A stretch of DNA of 64,000 bases from Adenophora triphylla var. japonica (GCA_022495995.1 JAFEMH010002494.1:124001-188000), one strand, 5' to 3'; positions 9,854-20,775 are shown, counted from the first letter of the stretch. Notes: a model not told the origin generated them from the sequence alone. Translations and numbers: made by a program.

Positions 9854-12250
9854 TCATCCATTCAAACCGTTTGTACATACAAAGTAGATCAAGTCCAAAA
9901 GTTGTGCATAAAAAAATAATAACATGTGTTTTCCCCAAAGGGGGTACAATAACCAAAAGCCACAAATGTCTAGGGAAAAAGGGGCTACTCGAATCATCTC
10001 CATCCCCATCACCCTCCTCATCTCCATCCTCGTCGTCATCCTCGGCCTCCTCCTCTCGCTCATCGTCAGATCGTCCGAAGGTGCCTCATAAGCTATGGTC
10101 CCCGTGCGATAGTAGTCGCCAAGCTCCGTGATGACGACAGAGTCAAGCTCGTAATCTGTGGCCGTCTCGGCTCCACCATCCTCATCCTCATCCTCATCAT
10201 CATCGTCAATCTCAATGGGTCTCAGAAAGAGGCACATTTGCAGCCTTTGTCCGAGGCGTCGGTCCTCTAGTGCTCCCGCTGGTGCCCACGTCATCGTAGC
10301 GGCTCTTCTTCCTTCTCGGTTGGCCAGTGTGGAGAGATATCAATCGAACCCCGTGACCGGCACCGATTCTTCCGTAAACTCATGCCTTTCTCGGGAGCTT
10401 GCCAATCATGCCCACCGCCGTATATGCCCCGGTCAAATGTCTCGTAAGCTCGAGCGAAACTGTTAAAGCGTACATAAAAAGCATCGAATGCGCTTCTTGA
10501 TAACAAAAAGAGATGCAAGCAATCCAAAGAGGCGCAAGGAACAAGTACTTACAGATCTAGAACCTCGCGGGAGCACCGTGATGAGGATGAGTCTCGGGAC
10601 ATATCAATGTGAGCTCGCCTCATGCGACCGCCACCCCGATAATCAATGAAAGTCGGGGGCAAAGGAGGTCTAGCTACGTAGCTGGCCGAAGGCCCCGCGC
10701 TATGAGCGCCATAACCAACCCCGGGTCTCGTGGGGACCGAAGATGTCTAGCCACGTACAAAGTATAGTCCCCCTCCCGTGTGTAGAGATGTGCCGCCATG
10801 CCTACAATCGTAGCATCTACATTCGCCAACCGGCGAGGCAACCACATCCTAGCCGGGAGGATCATCGGGGATCCGAGCGTGCCTATTCGGCCCATGCCGT
10901 CTATACACCCTCTCTCCTAGATACAAGGCGTCTCCTGACAAGCCCACCGCAGCTTGCGACACTCGTGAAGTGCGCAATGATCTAAATCCAAAGCGCCATA
11001 ACGACCCATCTGTGGGAACAAGCTCATCCTCTCGTGGAATCCCTCTCGTGCATGTCACGTGTCATGATACGAGGCCGTGATCCCGCACCTCGAACCCTCC
11101 GGCTGCCTCGGTCCGCTTTCTCGGCATCCTTCGTCCACCGACGAAGAGCAGGAAAAGTGGTGGCAGGAAACTCATCTTTGATTTGCCACTCATAATGTAC
11201 CTAAAGTACTCGAAGGCCCAAGCCTCGAAAAGGAAAGGAAAAGTCAAAATAAGGAAAGTAATGATGAAGTGAAATGTGCTAAGGAAAAGAGATCAAGGTG
11301 AGAGAATACCTCGAAAGCCGGATGAAAGCAGTGAAGTACTTCGCCTTCCCTCGACCGACGTCATCTAGGGCCGATACATCTCGCCTAAGCCTCGCCTCCC
11401 CCAGACGATTCCCGACGTATCCCATGCTCTCAAAAGCTCCAATAGTGAAACCAAGGCAAGATGCGCCGTTAATGAACAAAGATGTCGGAAAAGCCCACCC
11501 ATACAAAAGCTCTAGCCAATCTCTCGGCTCTCACCGGCTCTCAACGGGATCATCTACCACAATGTAGTCCCCGCCCGCCCTCGATCAAGCCATGCAACTC
11601 GCCTAACTCATATCCATTCCCCTTCTTATTGTGGGGAACGAAGCCAAGTAAGCCCATAAAATCGGCATCATCAATCGTCCGGGGCTCGGCTCACGTGCAG
11701 CTCCTCTAGAGCGGCTCATCCGTGAAGGGCGATCCCGTAATGATCGCAAAATCTAGCGGAGTGATCGTCGTCTCACCCCAAGAGAAGTGAAACGAATGTG
11801 TAGTCTCCCACCAATACTCTCTGAAAGCTCTCACCGTATCTACACTCCTCGTAGTATCTCCAATGGCCTTCGCCATCTCGAAAAACCTCCCCTAGCCCAA
11901 CAACATAAATCATGCCCTTAGGCGAGTGTATCTCGGTCCCGGCTACCCGCAAACTCGCCATAGCCTCGCCAATCGCCTCCGGAGAGCCACGGTGCGTATT
12001 TTCTGCAAGAAAACATGGCACAAGTATCAATATTTCGTGTTATTTTTTAAAATCATCTCAAGCAAAAATGGCTCAAAATAGATCAATGAATGGCATGCAT
12101 TACACTTCCCAAATCGATCTATGATTTCAAAGCCGCTTCATAATTTAATTCATAAGCACAAATCGAAGGCATTCCGTTCAAATCAATTTCGCCCAAATTG
12201 AAAAATTTTCAAGAAAACCCTAGGTTTCTTACCTCTTCCTTCTTCCTGAC
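9854..12250 (-). pseudogene. Antisense ORF region of Tat-1 (degenerate)
   Basis: On the strand opposite to gag, open pieces lie at 9854-10294, 10291-10527, 10674-10895, 10849-11058 and 11773-12030. The motif DALYLGERVYRRHG (10849-11058) matches DAYYLGERVTRQHG in the antisense region of Tat-2 (49121-49447), which shows a conserved antisense gene family rather than chance frames. An acidic run (DDDDEDEDEDGG) lies near the end. Tat/Retand elements are known for extra antisense ORFs of unclear role. The copy is broken by several frameshifts. Confidence 0.6.
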
Positions 12251-13004
12251 ATCCGAAGTATGCTCATCAAGCTGTGGGTAGAAATCTCCTCTTGATGCTT
12301 TCGGAAGAAACGGCCATTGATTCCTTTGCACCCCTTCCTTCGAGTAGCTAAGTTGGCATGTTGAGAAGCCCTTTTGGTCGGATAGAGCCTAGGAGGCATT
12401 CTTCAATTGAATCGGACTAAGAAGTGTTGGATTTCCCTCGAATCTCCCGCTCTGATGTCGCTCTCTCTCTTTTCTCACTGTCGCCTCCCTCTCAATTTCA
12501 AGTTCAATTGATTTTCAAAATGGCGACTGTGCGAATTTTTAAAGAATCTGTTCACCTGGCCTCTTATGTCGTGCGACATACTAAGCCTCTGTGGCCTGTT
12601 TTTACAATTTTGCCCCTGAAGGCTCAATTTTACAATTTTGTCCCCCGTAGGCCTGTTTTATCCTTTGTGCCACCGGCATTTTCAATTAAATTTTCCCTCC
12701 AATACCCCCGAGGCTTATTTTACAAATTTACCCCTGTGGCATTTTATTTGCCTTTGGCATTTTTAATTCACTTCTTTTACAAAAATTATCAGGATACATC
12801 CGACTTTCTTTACAAAAAATCATCAAGATCTTTTTACTTCTTTAATCTCTGAAATAACGTCTTCTAGTTTTAGTCTCCGTTATTTCCGTCATAAAGAAAT
12901 AACGTCATCTAGCTTTAGCTCCCTCTATCTCCGTCATAAAAGAGATAGCGCCGTAAGCTTTAGCTTCTGTTAAAAGGAAATAATTTTTAGGTGACGTGAC
13001 CTCC

Positions 13005-13765
13005 GGTAATTGTCAAATTAGGTGACAAACCTCCGATTGTCAAATTAGGTGACGGCCTCCGATTGTCAAAATTAGGTGACACTCCGTAATTGTCAAATTA
13101 GGTGACGGCCTCCGGTAATTGTCAAATTAGGTGACAAACCTCCGGTAATTGTCAAATTAGGTGACAAACCTCCAAGAATTGTCAAAATTAGGTGACGCCT
13201 CCGCAATTGTCAAATTAGGTGACCTCCTCCAAGAATTGTCAATTAGGTGACGACCTCCAAGAATTGTCAAATTAGGTGACACCTCCAAGAATTGTCAAAA
13301 TTAGGTGACCTCCGCAATTGTCAAATTAGGTGACGGCCTCCGGTAATTGTCAAATTAGGTGTGACCTCCGCAATTGTCAAATTAGGTGACACTCCGGTAA
13401 TTGTCAAATTAGGTGACAAATTTCCAAGAATTGTCAAATTAGGTGACAAACCTCCAAGTAATTGTCAAATTAGGTGACAACCTCCGCATTGTCAAAATTA
13501 GGTGACAAATTCTCCAAGAATTGTCAAATTAGGTGACAAATTTCCAAGAATTGTCAAATTAGGTGACATCCTCCAAGAATTGTCAAATTAGGTGACATCC
13601 TCCAAGAATTGTCAATATTAGGTGACATCCTCCAAGAATTGTCAATATTAATCGGACATGACCTCCGATTGTCAAATCGGGTGACATCCTCCGTAATTGT
13701 CAAATCGGTGACAGCCTCCAGTAATTGTCAATCAGGTGACAGCCTCCGAATTGTCAAAATCTCAA
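13005..13765 (+). repeat. Tat-1 3' minisatellite, 28-31-bp unit, about 26 copies
   Basis: The unit is built on AATTGTCAAATTAGGTGAC plus a variable CTCC-containing spacer. Copies vary in spacer length and gradually change at the right edge (ATCGGGTGAC forms). Arrays just upstream of the 3' LTR are typical of Tat/Ogre elements and are a known source of satellite DNA. Confidence 0.95.
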
Positions 13766-14043
13766 GGATCCTAGACATCGTTCCTAACTATCTAGTGATG
13801 TTTGAACTACGATCAAGGCTTGATTCCTCCGGGATACGTAGGTAGCCTTTCATAAAGGTTCAGCCATCCGACCACATTGGTCACCTTTTTCTTTCTCCAC
13901 TCTCCGGGATACGTAGGTAGCCTTTCATGAAAGGTCCAGCCACTCGACCAACTTGGTCACCCAATCCGTCTCGGCATTCGCCAGATTGGATCCTTTTCTA
14001 TCGACAACCCCACTCGCCCTGCAAGTGACGTTGCCGAGGGCTT

Positions 14044-16142
14044 CGTAAGTACCCAAATCTGGCTCATGCCTTCCGGTTAATTTTCCCTAAGTAATTTCGG
14101 TAATTTTTCCGTAATTCCCGGATTTTCCTAAAGTTCCTGAACAATTCCCGAACTGTTCCAAGCCTTTTAAGGGCTGAAGGAAATGCTTGGTGATTAAGAA
14201 ACACGTTTTTCTTAATCCCAAAACCCTTCTAGAAGGCCGCCACCTTGCATGTTTCTAGAAGAATCGTAGTGGCTACTTATGTCGTGCGACATAACCAGCC
14301 AGAAGAGTTCTAGAACCATGCCACCTTGCATGTTTCTAGAAGAATCGCATGTGGCTACTTATGTCGTGCGACATAACCAGCCAGAAGAGTTCTAGAACCA
14401 TGCCACCTTGCATGTTTCTAGAAGGAAAACGGTTATGGCTTATCATGTCGTGCGACATAACAAGCCCATGCAGTGCCTATAAATAGAGGCCTTCACCTCT
14501 CATTTTACACACACCTCCTCCACCCCTCGGCCCCCCTCTATAGGAATACGCTCCGTAAGCCTCCTCTCTCCTCACATACCCCCCAAATCACCTCAATCCT
14601 CCCAAACTAATCACACACACACTTCCCACACACACACACACTTCCTATACATCAAGAACTCGAGGTTCTCAAGGATCCAAGGCTCGAACTCGCCTCCTGA
14701 GGAGGACGCTAAAGGCTCCTATACCTAACTTGATATAGGAGTTGTGGATCTTCAAGGGTAACGAGTTTCTACCCCTTTTCCACTCTCTATTTTCCTTTGA
14801 ATATGAAATCTATGTGTTACATGCATTGATAATGTAGTATTCGATTAAAGTTGCATGCTTTAGCTTCATATTACCTGTATCCACATTTTATTTCATTACA
14901 TTTCATATAAAATCTCCGTTTTGACTTGGTTTTGCATGAACACTCAAGATGAGTGTGGATCCCTCATATCCACACCCTCTTGAAGTGTTCATTATTGATA
15001 AACATGCTCCCGAGATTTGTTTGTGAAGTAACTTGACCATTTTGGTGCCTTGTTACCTCTCGCAAATCTCACTGTAAAGCCTCTGCAAAATGGCTAGTTA
15101 TGTCACGCGACATAGGCAGCCTATGTCACGCGACATAAGTAGCCGGTTGAAGCTTCACGCTTCAAGCCGTAATCCGATGTTAACCCCCATAATGCTAATA
15201 CCCGATGTTTAGATAATATCTATGTACATAATATGTCATCTTTTATTAAAATACCATTCTCATACATAAAGGTGCATCCTTTGCACCAAAATCCCATTTT
15301 TCATGCATTAAAATCATTCCTTTTCCATTTAAAATCCCTTTTCACATTAAAGATGCACTCTTTGTACAAAAATCATTTCTTAACATAAAAAGCACTCATT
15401 TGCAATCAAATGCATCATTTTCAAACCAAAAAGTCATCTTTTCACTAAAGTATCATTTTTACATGCATTCCCCATGTCCCCATTAGCAACCTTGGAACGG
15501 ACCGGTGTAAAAGATCCTATCTTTACATCGTTCCTTCCATTAAAAGGTTCATGACTTTTTTAGAAAAGGATAACCTTGAATCCTATATCTCCAATTATCG
15601 CTTAAGAAAGAGTATGAAGCCTCTATACGAGCTCGACCGTCTTAAAGCGTAGGATTGATGGGCTAAGGACATTCCTTCCTAAAGAACCTCATCTTTGACC
15701 ATAAAGAGAGACATTATCTCGATCACGCAAGTCCCGAGGGTCCCGAGGTTAAAATGCGATGATCACAAGTCATAAGATGAGGATGGGATCATAATCCCAA
15801 ATACATAAAATCCAAGGAATCCCGAGCGACAACCAACAAATGGTTTGTACGTCCGGAAGACAACTTGGGACATTCCCCCCCTTATTTTCAAACACATGCA
15901 CACAAAGAAAGCACGCAAGCAAGCACGATTAATGAAATCTTGGGAGACTTGCTCCGGCAAGGCACTTTGGGTGAACGCCAAACGTTCTTCCCAAGGGGTA
16001 ACTTAACCTCCGAACCCAAGTAAAAACCTTTTTTTCAAAGTTTTGAGGTAATCAAAATGGCGTGGCGACTCCGTTTTTCAAATAACTCGGATGTCTTCAA
16101 ACTCGTGTGAATCCAACACAAAATTTGGGCACCACATTCACA
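14044..16142 (+). repeat. Tat-1 3' LTR
   Basis: This matches 1071-3180 nearly base for base and ends at CATTCACA followed by the CTTAC duplication. Its first bases read CGTAAGT rather than TGTAAGT. Many differences from the left LTR are small indels rather than substitutions, which could be old deletions or consensus errors in the assembly. A TATA box lies at 14478-14485 and the inner primer-site mimic at 16063-16073. Confidence 0.92.
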
Positions 16143-16147
16143 CTTAC
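16143..16147. repeat. Target-site duplication of Tat-1, right copy (CTTAC)
   Basis: This pairs with 1066-1070. Element A sequence resumes immediately after it. Confidence 0.9.
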
Positions 16148-16410
16148 GACGACCATTCACACTTGTCCTAAAACTTACTCGTTCAATAAGTTATCGCATG
16201 CTATCTACGTTATCACAGATTAACAAGCAGAAAACTATGGCATTGAATAACAAAAACATCAGACAAACATTGTACGACCCCCTCTAAACTACGAGGAAAC
16301 AGGTCAATTACATAGCAAAAATTAAAAACTGTTTGGGACATTGTTTGAAAACACAAACTTAAGGTGAAACATTGTCTGAGGCATTACAAAATCTTTCCAA
16401 AATAAACAAG

Positions 16411-18058
16411 TCACTGGGGATCATTGGCGCTGGGTGGAGCCTCGTCTGGATCAGGGCCGTCTCCAAGGAAGTTGGCGTAATAAGCATCAAAATTCTTGGG
16501 ATCAACAGCGGGAACTGGCCACTCGTCTCTACCTGTAGACACCCCATTCTGAACCAATAATTCATGATTACACTACTCTTCGTCTCTCTTTTGTGTTTTG
16601 ATGAAAGCATATCAGTTTCGTCATGTTTCGTTAAGTTTCTAACTAACCTCGTTAGTTTTGGACCTAACTGACTAACAGAACAACTGAAGAGGACAAAACG
16701 GTCATTTGACTAGTTGTCTCGCACGAGACATACATGTCTCGCACGAGATATCCCCTCGACAGGATGTGCAGAAATCACTCTCCTTCTCGGTTTCAACCTC
16801 CTTTCTTGATAAACCTCATCTAATCCGGTTCTCCAATCAGAATTGAGTTCTGGAAGCTTCCTAGGAGTGTTTTACTTCTCCACCTCTACCTCTTAAACCC
16901 CTATAAATACTTGGTGACTTCCACTGTTTCAGAGGTCCAGAATTCCACACATCACACACAATTTGTTGGTTTCTCTCCACGAAAGATTCCTTCAAATCAC
17001 TCACAAAACCTCCCTAAAATCACCTAAAGTTTGTTTATCAACCCTGTTGATCAACAAACATCCAAACCCGAATCAAAGATTGAGGCGAAGCTCTGTCCGC
17101 ATCAAGATTTGACTCTCATATTGAGTCGAAACTCTGCCCAAATCACTTCTCGATCGAGAAAACATCTTAGAACCACGTTCTAAATCAAATCCTCCCCAAA
17201 CGCTAGGTAAATTTCTATACTTTTACTCTTTTCCTCTTAATCTCTCTCTATTGGCTTTTAGAGTGGTGTAATCCCATCAAAAGGATTAGCCTAGAGTCCC
17301 TTCAATCGATAAAGGCGATCTCGAAGCGTACAATCCGACATTCCTAATCAAGAAATTGATTACGGTTTTCTTGTTATTTATTTAATTAGTAATTAAAAAG
17401 ATTGATAATACTCAATTGGCAAGACCGATCTCCGGATTGGGTGGAATGGATGCTCCTCGACCTACCCATTCGATAACTTAACCCCCGAACCCTCAAATCT
17501 CTTTTTAAGGTTTTTCTTATTGTTTTCCTAAATAAATAATAAGTGGCGACTCTGTAATTCGAAAAATTCACGCATCGCTACACTACCTGCCTTCTCGTCG
17601 TCCTCCTTGATAATAAGCAAATCGTTGTCATTAAAGGGAACGAGAGGATGAACTAGATGAGCCTCCTGATCATGAGACGGTTCTGAGCAGAGGTCGGCCA
17701 ATTTCCTTGTAGACATTAGGTCCTTGGTCTCTGGGTCAGCAAGGATCCGCCTTGCCAAATGCTTGGCCCCATCCTGGAAGAAGCTGCTGGCCTTCGCAGT
17801 GACGACCTTAAGGAACTCTTCACCTCTCTTAAACTGCTCCACTGCATCCAGTTTAGTGTCATCCAAAGCAGCTTGGTGGTCAACCCTCATCGTTTCAATC
17901 TGATTCCGAGCAGCCTCGTAGTCAGACGTCAACTTGTCAACTTTGCTTTCCGCGGCTCGTAGACCAGTGGTCAGGATCCCTACTTCCTTCACCAATTTGG
18001 CCTTATCAGCTTTTAAGACTTCTGCCTCCTTCAAAATTTCATTTTTTTGAGCCATCAA
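16411..18058 (-). CDS. Antisense coiled-coil gene of element A, split by a solo LTR
   Basis: On the minus strand an ATG at 18058 opens a frame with heptad-like, Lys/Glu-rich sequence (MMAQKNEILKEAEVLKADKA and onward), predicting a long coiled coil over the first 90 or so residues. The frame reaches the solo LTR at 17583. Beyond it, from 16533, a frame continues with DEWPVPAVDPKNFDAYYANF and ends at a stop (16411-16413). Discounting the solo LTR and one copy of its 5-bp duplication leaves 594 coding bases, an exact multiple of three, encoding about 197 residues. The gene was therefore open when the LTR inserted. A TATA box lies upstream (18208-18215). I recognise no named domain. Antisense ORFs of this sort are known in Tat elements, but their function is unknown. 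Confidence 0.65.
16534..17582 (+). mobile_element. Solo LTR inside the antisense gene of element A
   Basis: The sequence starts TGTAGACACCCC, ends ATCGCTACA and is flanked by CTACC on both sides (16529-16533 and 17583-17587). It has a TATA box (16902-16909) and a primer-site-like TGGCGACTCTG at 17544-17554, as in the Tat LTRs here. No internal region or second LTR is present, so it is a solo LTR left by recombination. Two copies of a palindrome, TGTCTCGCACGAGACA (16715-16730) and a one-base variant (16735-16750), lie upstream of the TATA box. Confidence 0.9.
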
Positions 18059-18207
18059 TGACTCGTACGGTGGCCGGAGCCCTCAGTGTTGTCGGAAATC
18101 GTTCGTACGGTGGCCGGAGTTTTTCTAGCTGTTTGTCGGAAATCACCTTTGCTACCTGCTCTCAATGCTCAAGATTTCGGAAATTTTGAAATGGAGGAGG
18201 GAGAAGG

Positions 18208-18215
18208 CTTTTATA
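18208..18215 (-). promoter_or_regulatory. TATA box of the antisense gene in element A
   Basis: On the minus strand the sequence reads GTATAAAAG, about 150 bases upstream of the ATG at 18058. This spacing fits a core promoter plus a short 5' UTR and suggests the antisense gene has its own promoter. Confidence 0.55.
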
Positions 18216-18470
18216 CTTGAGGAAGATGAGGAGTTGCTACCTGGGAAATCCAAACGGTGAAATGATGGGGGCATTAAATACCCGCTGTAATTTCCAAGAG
18301 GAATGTCCCATCAGGGGACGCGTGTCAATTAATGAGGAGATCCTGGCCATCCACGTCATCAATGCTGACGTCATCATAATTCAAAATTCAAATTGACGGT
18401 CGTACGGATAACCATGGAGGGAAAATGACAACTCCTGGACCGTCAAGACGACCCATGAGCTGGGGGCCAC

Positions 18471-19409
18471 TGAACGGAATATTCTGTGATGGATCAAGCC
18501 CAATACTTTGCTACGAGCTAGGGGCCCAGCATGCCCACCAACGGACCAATTACTAAGGGTCAGATCAAGATCTGGGTTACGGCCCGTCCAACAATGGATG
18601 GCGGTCGTCGCCACCGAGCGACCAAGCCCATCCGAGCGACGAGCCAATACGCCTTTAAGCAAAGGTTTGGGTCTTAGCCCATCGATGCGTCAGGAAGAGG
18701 CCGTCGCCAATGAGCAATGGCCCACCTAACGACGAGCCTTCCCTCCGCGCCAAACTAATCACATTCAACAAAGAGTGATCGTCGTCATTGAACGACCAAC
18801 TCTCGCTGCCGCTCGCTCGTCGAGTCATCTCCCAAGAAGACGAACCAATTGGACGTACAGCTCCAGGTCATCCCCTCAATTAGCTTCCCCAACAAGCTTG
18901 ATTAATTAGCTAATTTGGGATAATGTCAGACCTACCACAGTGCCTTGTTGCACGTGCAATCATACAACCAGTAATAATGCCAAAAGGCGTGCAGGTTGAC
19001 TTTCCCTTATAAGGCAAGCTGCTTATCAATGACATGTGCTGCAGTGTCCTCGTATAGGCGGACCAATCCCAGCGTGACACGTATACGCCTAGGAGACAGA
19101 GCTGATCCAACGGTTGGCATCCATTCAATCCAACGGTTCAGATGGAAACCCTAGTTTCCTTGGCCTACTATAAATATGAGAATAATATCGTGGATTGAGG
19201 TAATGCTTGTTTGCATGTTCACATAAACACACACCCACCATCTCCATATTATCATTTTCCAGTCCACTTGCTGATTCTCACGCCGGAGGGGATTGCCGAA
19301 AGACCCCCAGCGCAGTTTCACGGCTGTTTCTTGTGTTATGCAGATCCGAGTCAGCTCAATCACCTGCTGGACACGATAACTGAGCCCAATACACATTCCT
19401 GTGTGATCA
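18471..19409 (+). repeat. Probable 3' LTR of element A
   Basis: A purine-rich tract (GAGCTGGGGGCCAC, 18457-18470), the likely plus-strand primer, precedes TGAACGGAATATTC. A TATA box lies at 19169-19176 and a leader follows it. The end near 19409 (GTGTGATCA) is a guess, because the matching 5' LTR is outside the window. Confidence 0.55.
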
Positions 19410-19672
19410 AAAAATAAAACGCTAATGATGCTATTCTCAGGTTATGGTGGTGGCAAAGTGATGCAGTTTTCAGTAAATAAAATCACAAATTTAACTCATC
19501 ACATCACAGTTGGCCATTATTCAATTCCACCGACACAACAACTTCCAGATTACGATCCCTATTTCAACATTCCATTTCCACACTGTGAATTTAATTTAAT
19601 TTAATTGAATTGAATTGAATCAAGCTATTGTGTGTATGATCATCCATTTAGGTTTACCACATTTGGCCGGAA
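19410..19672 (+). other. 5' flank of the CLC-f-like exon
   Basis: AT-rich sequence with a short AATTT/AATTG repeat (about 19589-19620). It could hold the 5' UTR of the exon that starts at 19673; no clear TATA box is seen. Confidence 0.4.
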
Positions 19673-19894
19673 ATGTTAGGAGGAGGAATTGATTACAGTG
19701 ATCACCAAATACTGTTGCGTTCCAATTCTTCCTCTTCCGATGGCGGCGATGTCGAAGCCCAGGGATCTGCTCGGACTCAGCATAGAGGAGCCATTAAGGA
19801 TCTCTTGAAGCGATTTGATCGAGGATTTTCCGGTCGTCGTCTCAGTGTGAAGACCTCTGTTAGGTATCATGCCTCTCATACAGATCATGGTGTT
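19673..19894 (+). CDS. First exon resembling chloride channel CLC-f (rest of gene not found)
   Basis: An ATG opens a 74-codon exon ending at a good donor (GTACGT at 19895). The protein has an acidic, serine-rich N-terminus (IDYSDHQILLRSNSSSS, GDVEAQG) followed by the basic block GAIKDLLKRFDRGFSGRRLS. From memory this resembles the cytosolic N-terminus of plant CLC-f-type chloride channels, which act in endomembranes. No channel domain follows in the next 40 kb: a GA microsatellite and then a MULE occupy the downstream intron. The gene either has an enormous transposon-filled intron or is severed. The family call rests on the N-terminal block alone. Confidence 0.5.
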
Positions 19895-19898
19895 GTAC

Positions 19899-19902
19899 GT
19901 GC

Positions 19903-19935
<33 letters not shown>

Positions 19936-19945
19936 AGAGGGAGAG
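19899..19945 (+). repeat. GA-rich microsatellite
   Basis: GAGAGAGA repeats follow the probable donor of the CLC-f-like exon; no coding role. Confidence 0.7.
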
Positions 19946-20237
19946 TGTTTTTGAATATGAAATGAAAAAAAAAATAAAAAATATATAAATGGGTATTTTG
20001 AAAATTTTGTTGGTTTCCTGTATTTTTACTTCCCTGTATTTAACTATATCCGAAAAGGCGCAAAAAAAAAAAAAAAAAAAAAAAGGTTCTGGGTCAGGTA
20101 GTTAATCTCACTTGTTTTTACAATTTTCATTATCATTATTATTAGTAGTAGAGACAAATAATAATAATATAATGTAACGTATTAACTTTAAACATTTATG
20201 GAGTTAAAATTTTAGTGGAACTGATAAATGATATCAG

Positions 20238-20320
20238 ATTTTTTTTTTTAATTATTCCATTTTAAATTAATATTTACCCAAATGACACCAGAAAAAATTT
20301 ATGTACCAAAATGACCATTT
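20238..20320 (+). repeat. Left terminal inverted repeat of the MULE
   Basis: It starts in a T-run and contains AATTATTCC, TTTACCCAAATGACACC and TTATGTACCAAAATGA. The reverse complement of 30072-30157 aligns over its whole length with scattered mismatches. Confidence 0.85.
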
Positions 20321-20329
20321 TATTTGAAG

Positions 20330-20580
20330 TTGGAATTGGCAATGTCGTTTTTGGCTTGAAGTCGGCACTACCAATGCTGACTTTAGTCTGTCACAAGTCA
20401 GCCCATGGGAAGATTAATTGTCAAGGGTTAATTACATTAATTAGTAGTTTTGCATTAATTATAAGTAAAGTCGGCATTGACAATACCGACTTCAGTTAGG
20501 GTTATAGTGAAGTCGGCATTACCAATACCGTTTTCTGAAAAAAGTGGATAAAGTCGGCATTGGTAGTGCCGTTTTCTCCT
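20330..20580 (+). repeat. Left subterminal array of AAGTCGGCATT palindromes
   Basis: Several copies of AGTCGGCATT and its reverse (AATACCGACTTC or AATGCTGACTT) are spaced by tens of bases. The mirrored array lies at 29875-30065. Subterminal repeats of this type usually bind the transposase. Confidence 0.75.
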
Positions 20581-20775
20581 TTACTGATTCCCAGGCGTGC
20601 AGACCCCTCCCCCTTCCCCCTTCCCTTCATTCCCTTCATTCCTATCTTCTCTCATCTTCTCTCATCTTCTCTCTATCTCTCAATCTGTCATTGCCAATCA
20701 AGATCTCATCAAGCCAACCAAGATTTCATCAAACACCTAAAAACGTTACTCATACTTACGTTTTTGAAATACAAG
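20581..20775 (+). other. Probable 5' UTR exon of the PMD gene
   Basis: Pyrimidine-rich sequence with TTCTCTCATC repeats ends at a donor (AATACAAG/GTTAGTATT). The matching acceptor is TTTGTTTCAG at 22180-22189, directly before the ATG at 22190. The intron between them contains the Tourist MITE. Confidence 0.55.

Larger units (their letters stand above)
1071..16142 (+). mobile_element. Tat-1: complete 15-kb Tat-type LTR retrotransposon lacking pol (non-autonomous, TR-GAG-like)
   Basis: Two near-identical LTRs of about 2.1 kb flank an internal region that starts with a primer-binding site and carries a gag remnant (5613-6737). No reverse transcriptase, RNase H or integrase follows gag. The sequence passes directly into a 3' region (about 7250 on) that resembles the region after pol in Tat-2 (about 46050 on). 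Antisense ORFs (9854-12250), a minisatellite (13005-13765) and the LTR follow. The flanking CTTAC duplication shows it is one insertion event. It must have moved with proteins supplied by a related element; Tat-2 is the kind of partner expected. Confidence 0.9.
1..19409 (+). mobile_element. Element A: old Tat-lineage Ty3/gypsy LTR retrotransposon, 3' half, split by later insertions
   Basis: The visible parts, in order, are the C-terminal end of an integrase (to 552), 3' non-coding sequence to 1070, the same region resuming at 16148, an antisense gene (16411-18058), a purine-rich tract (18457-18470) and a probable 3' LTR (about 18471-19409). Its 5' half lies left of the window. Two younger insertions, Tat-1 (1071-16142) and a solo LTR (16534-17582), interrupt it, each with a clean 5-bp target duplication. 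Integrase sequence followed by a long 3' region with an antisense gene is characteristic of the Tat/Ogre/Retand group. The right boundary is inferred because the 5' LTR is not available for comparison. Confidence 0.7.
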
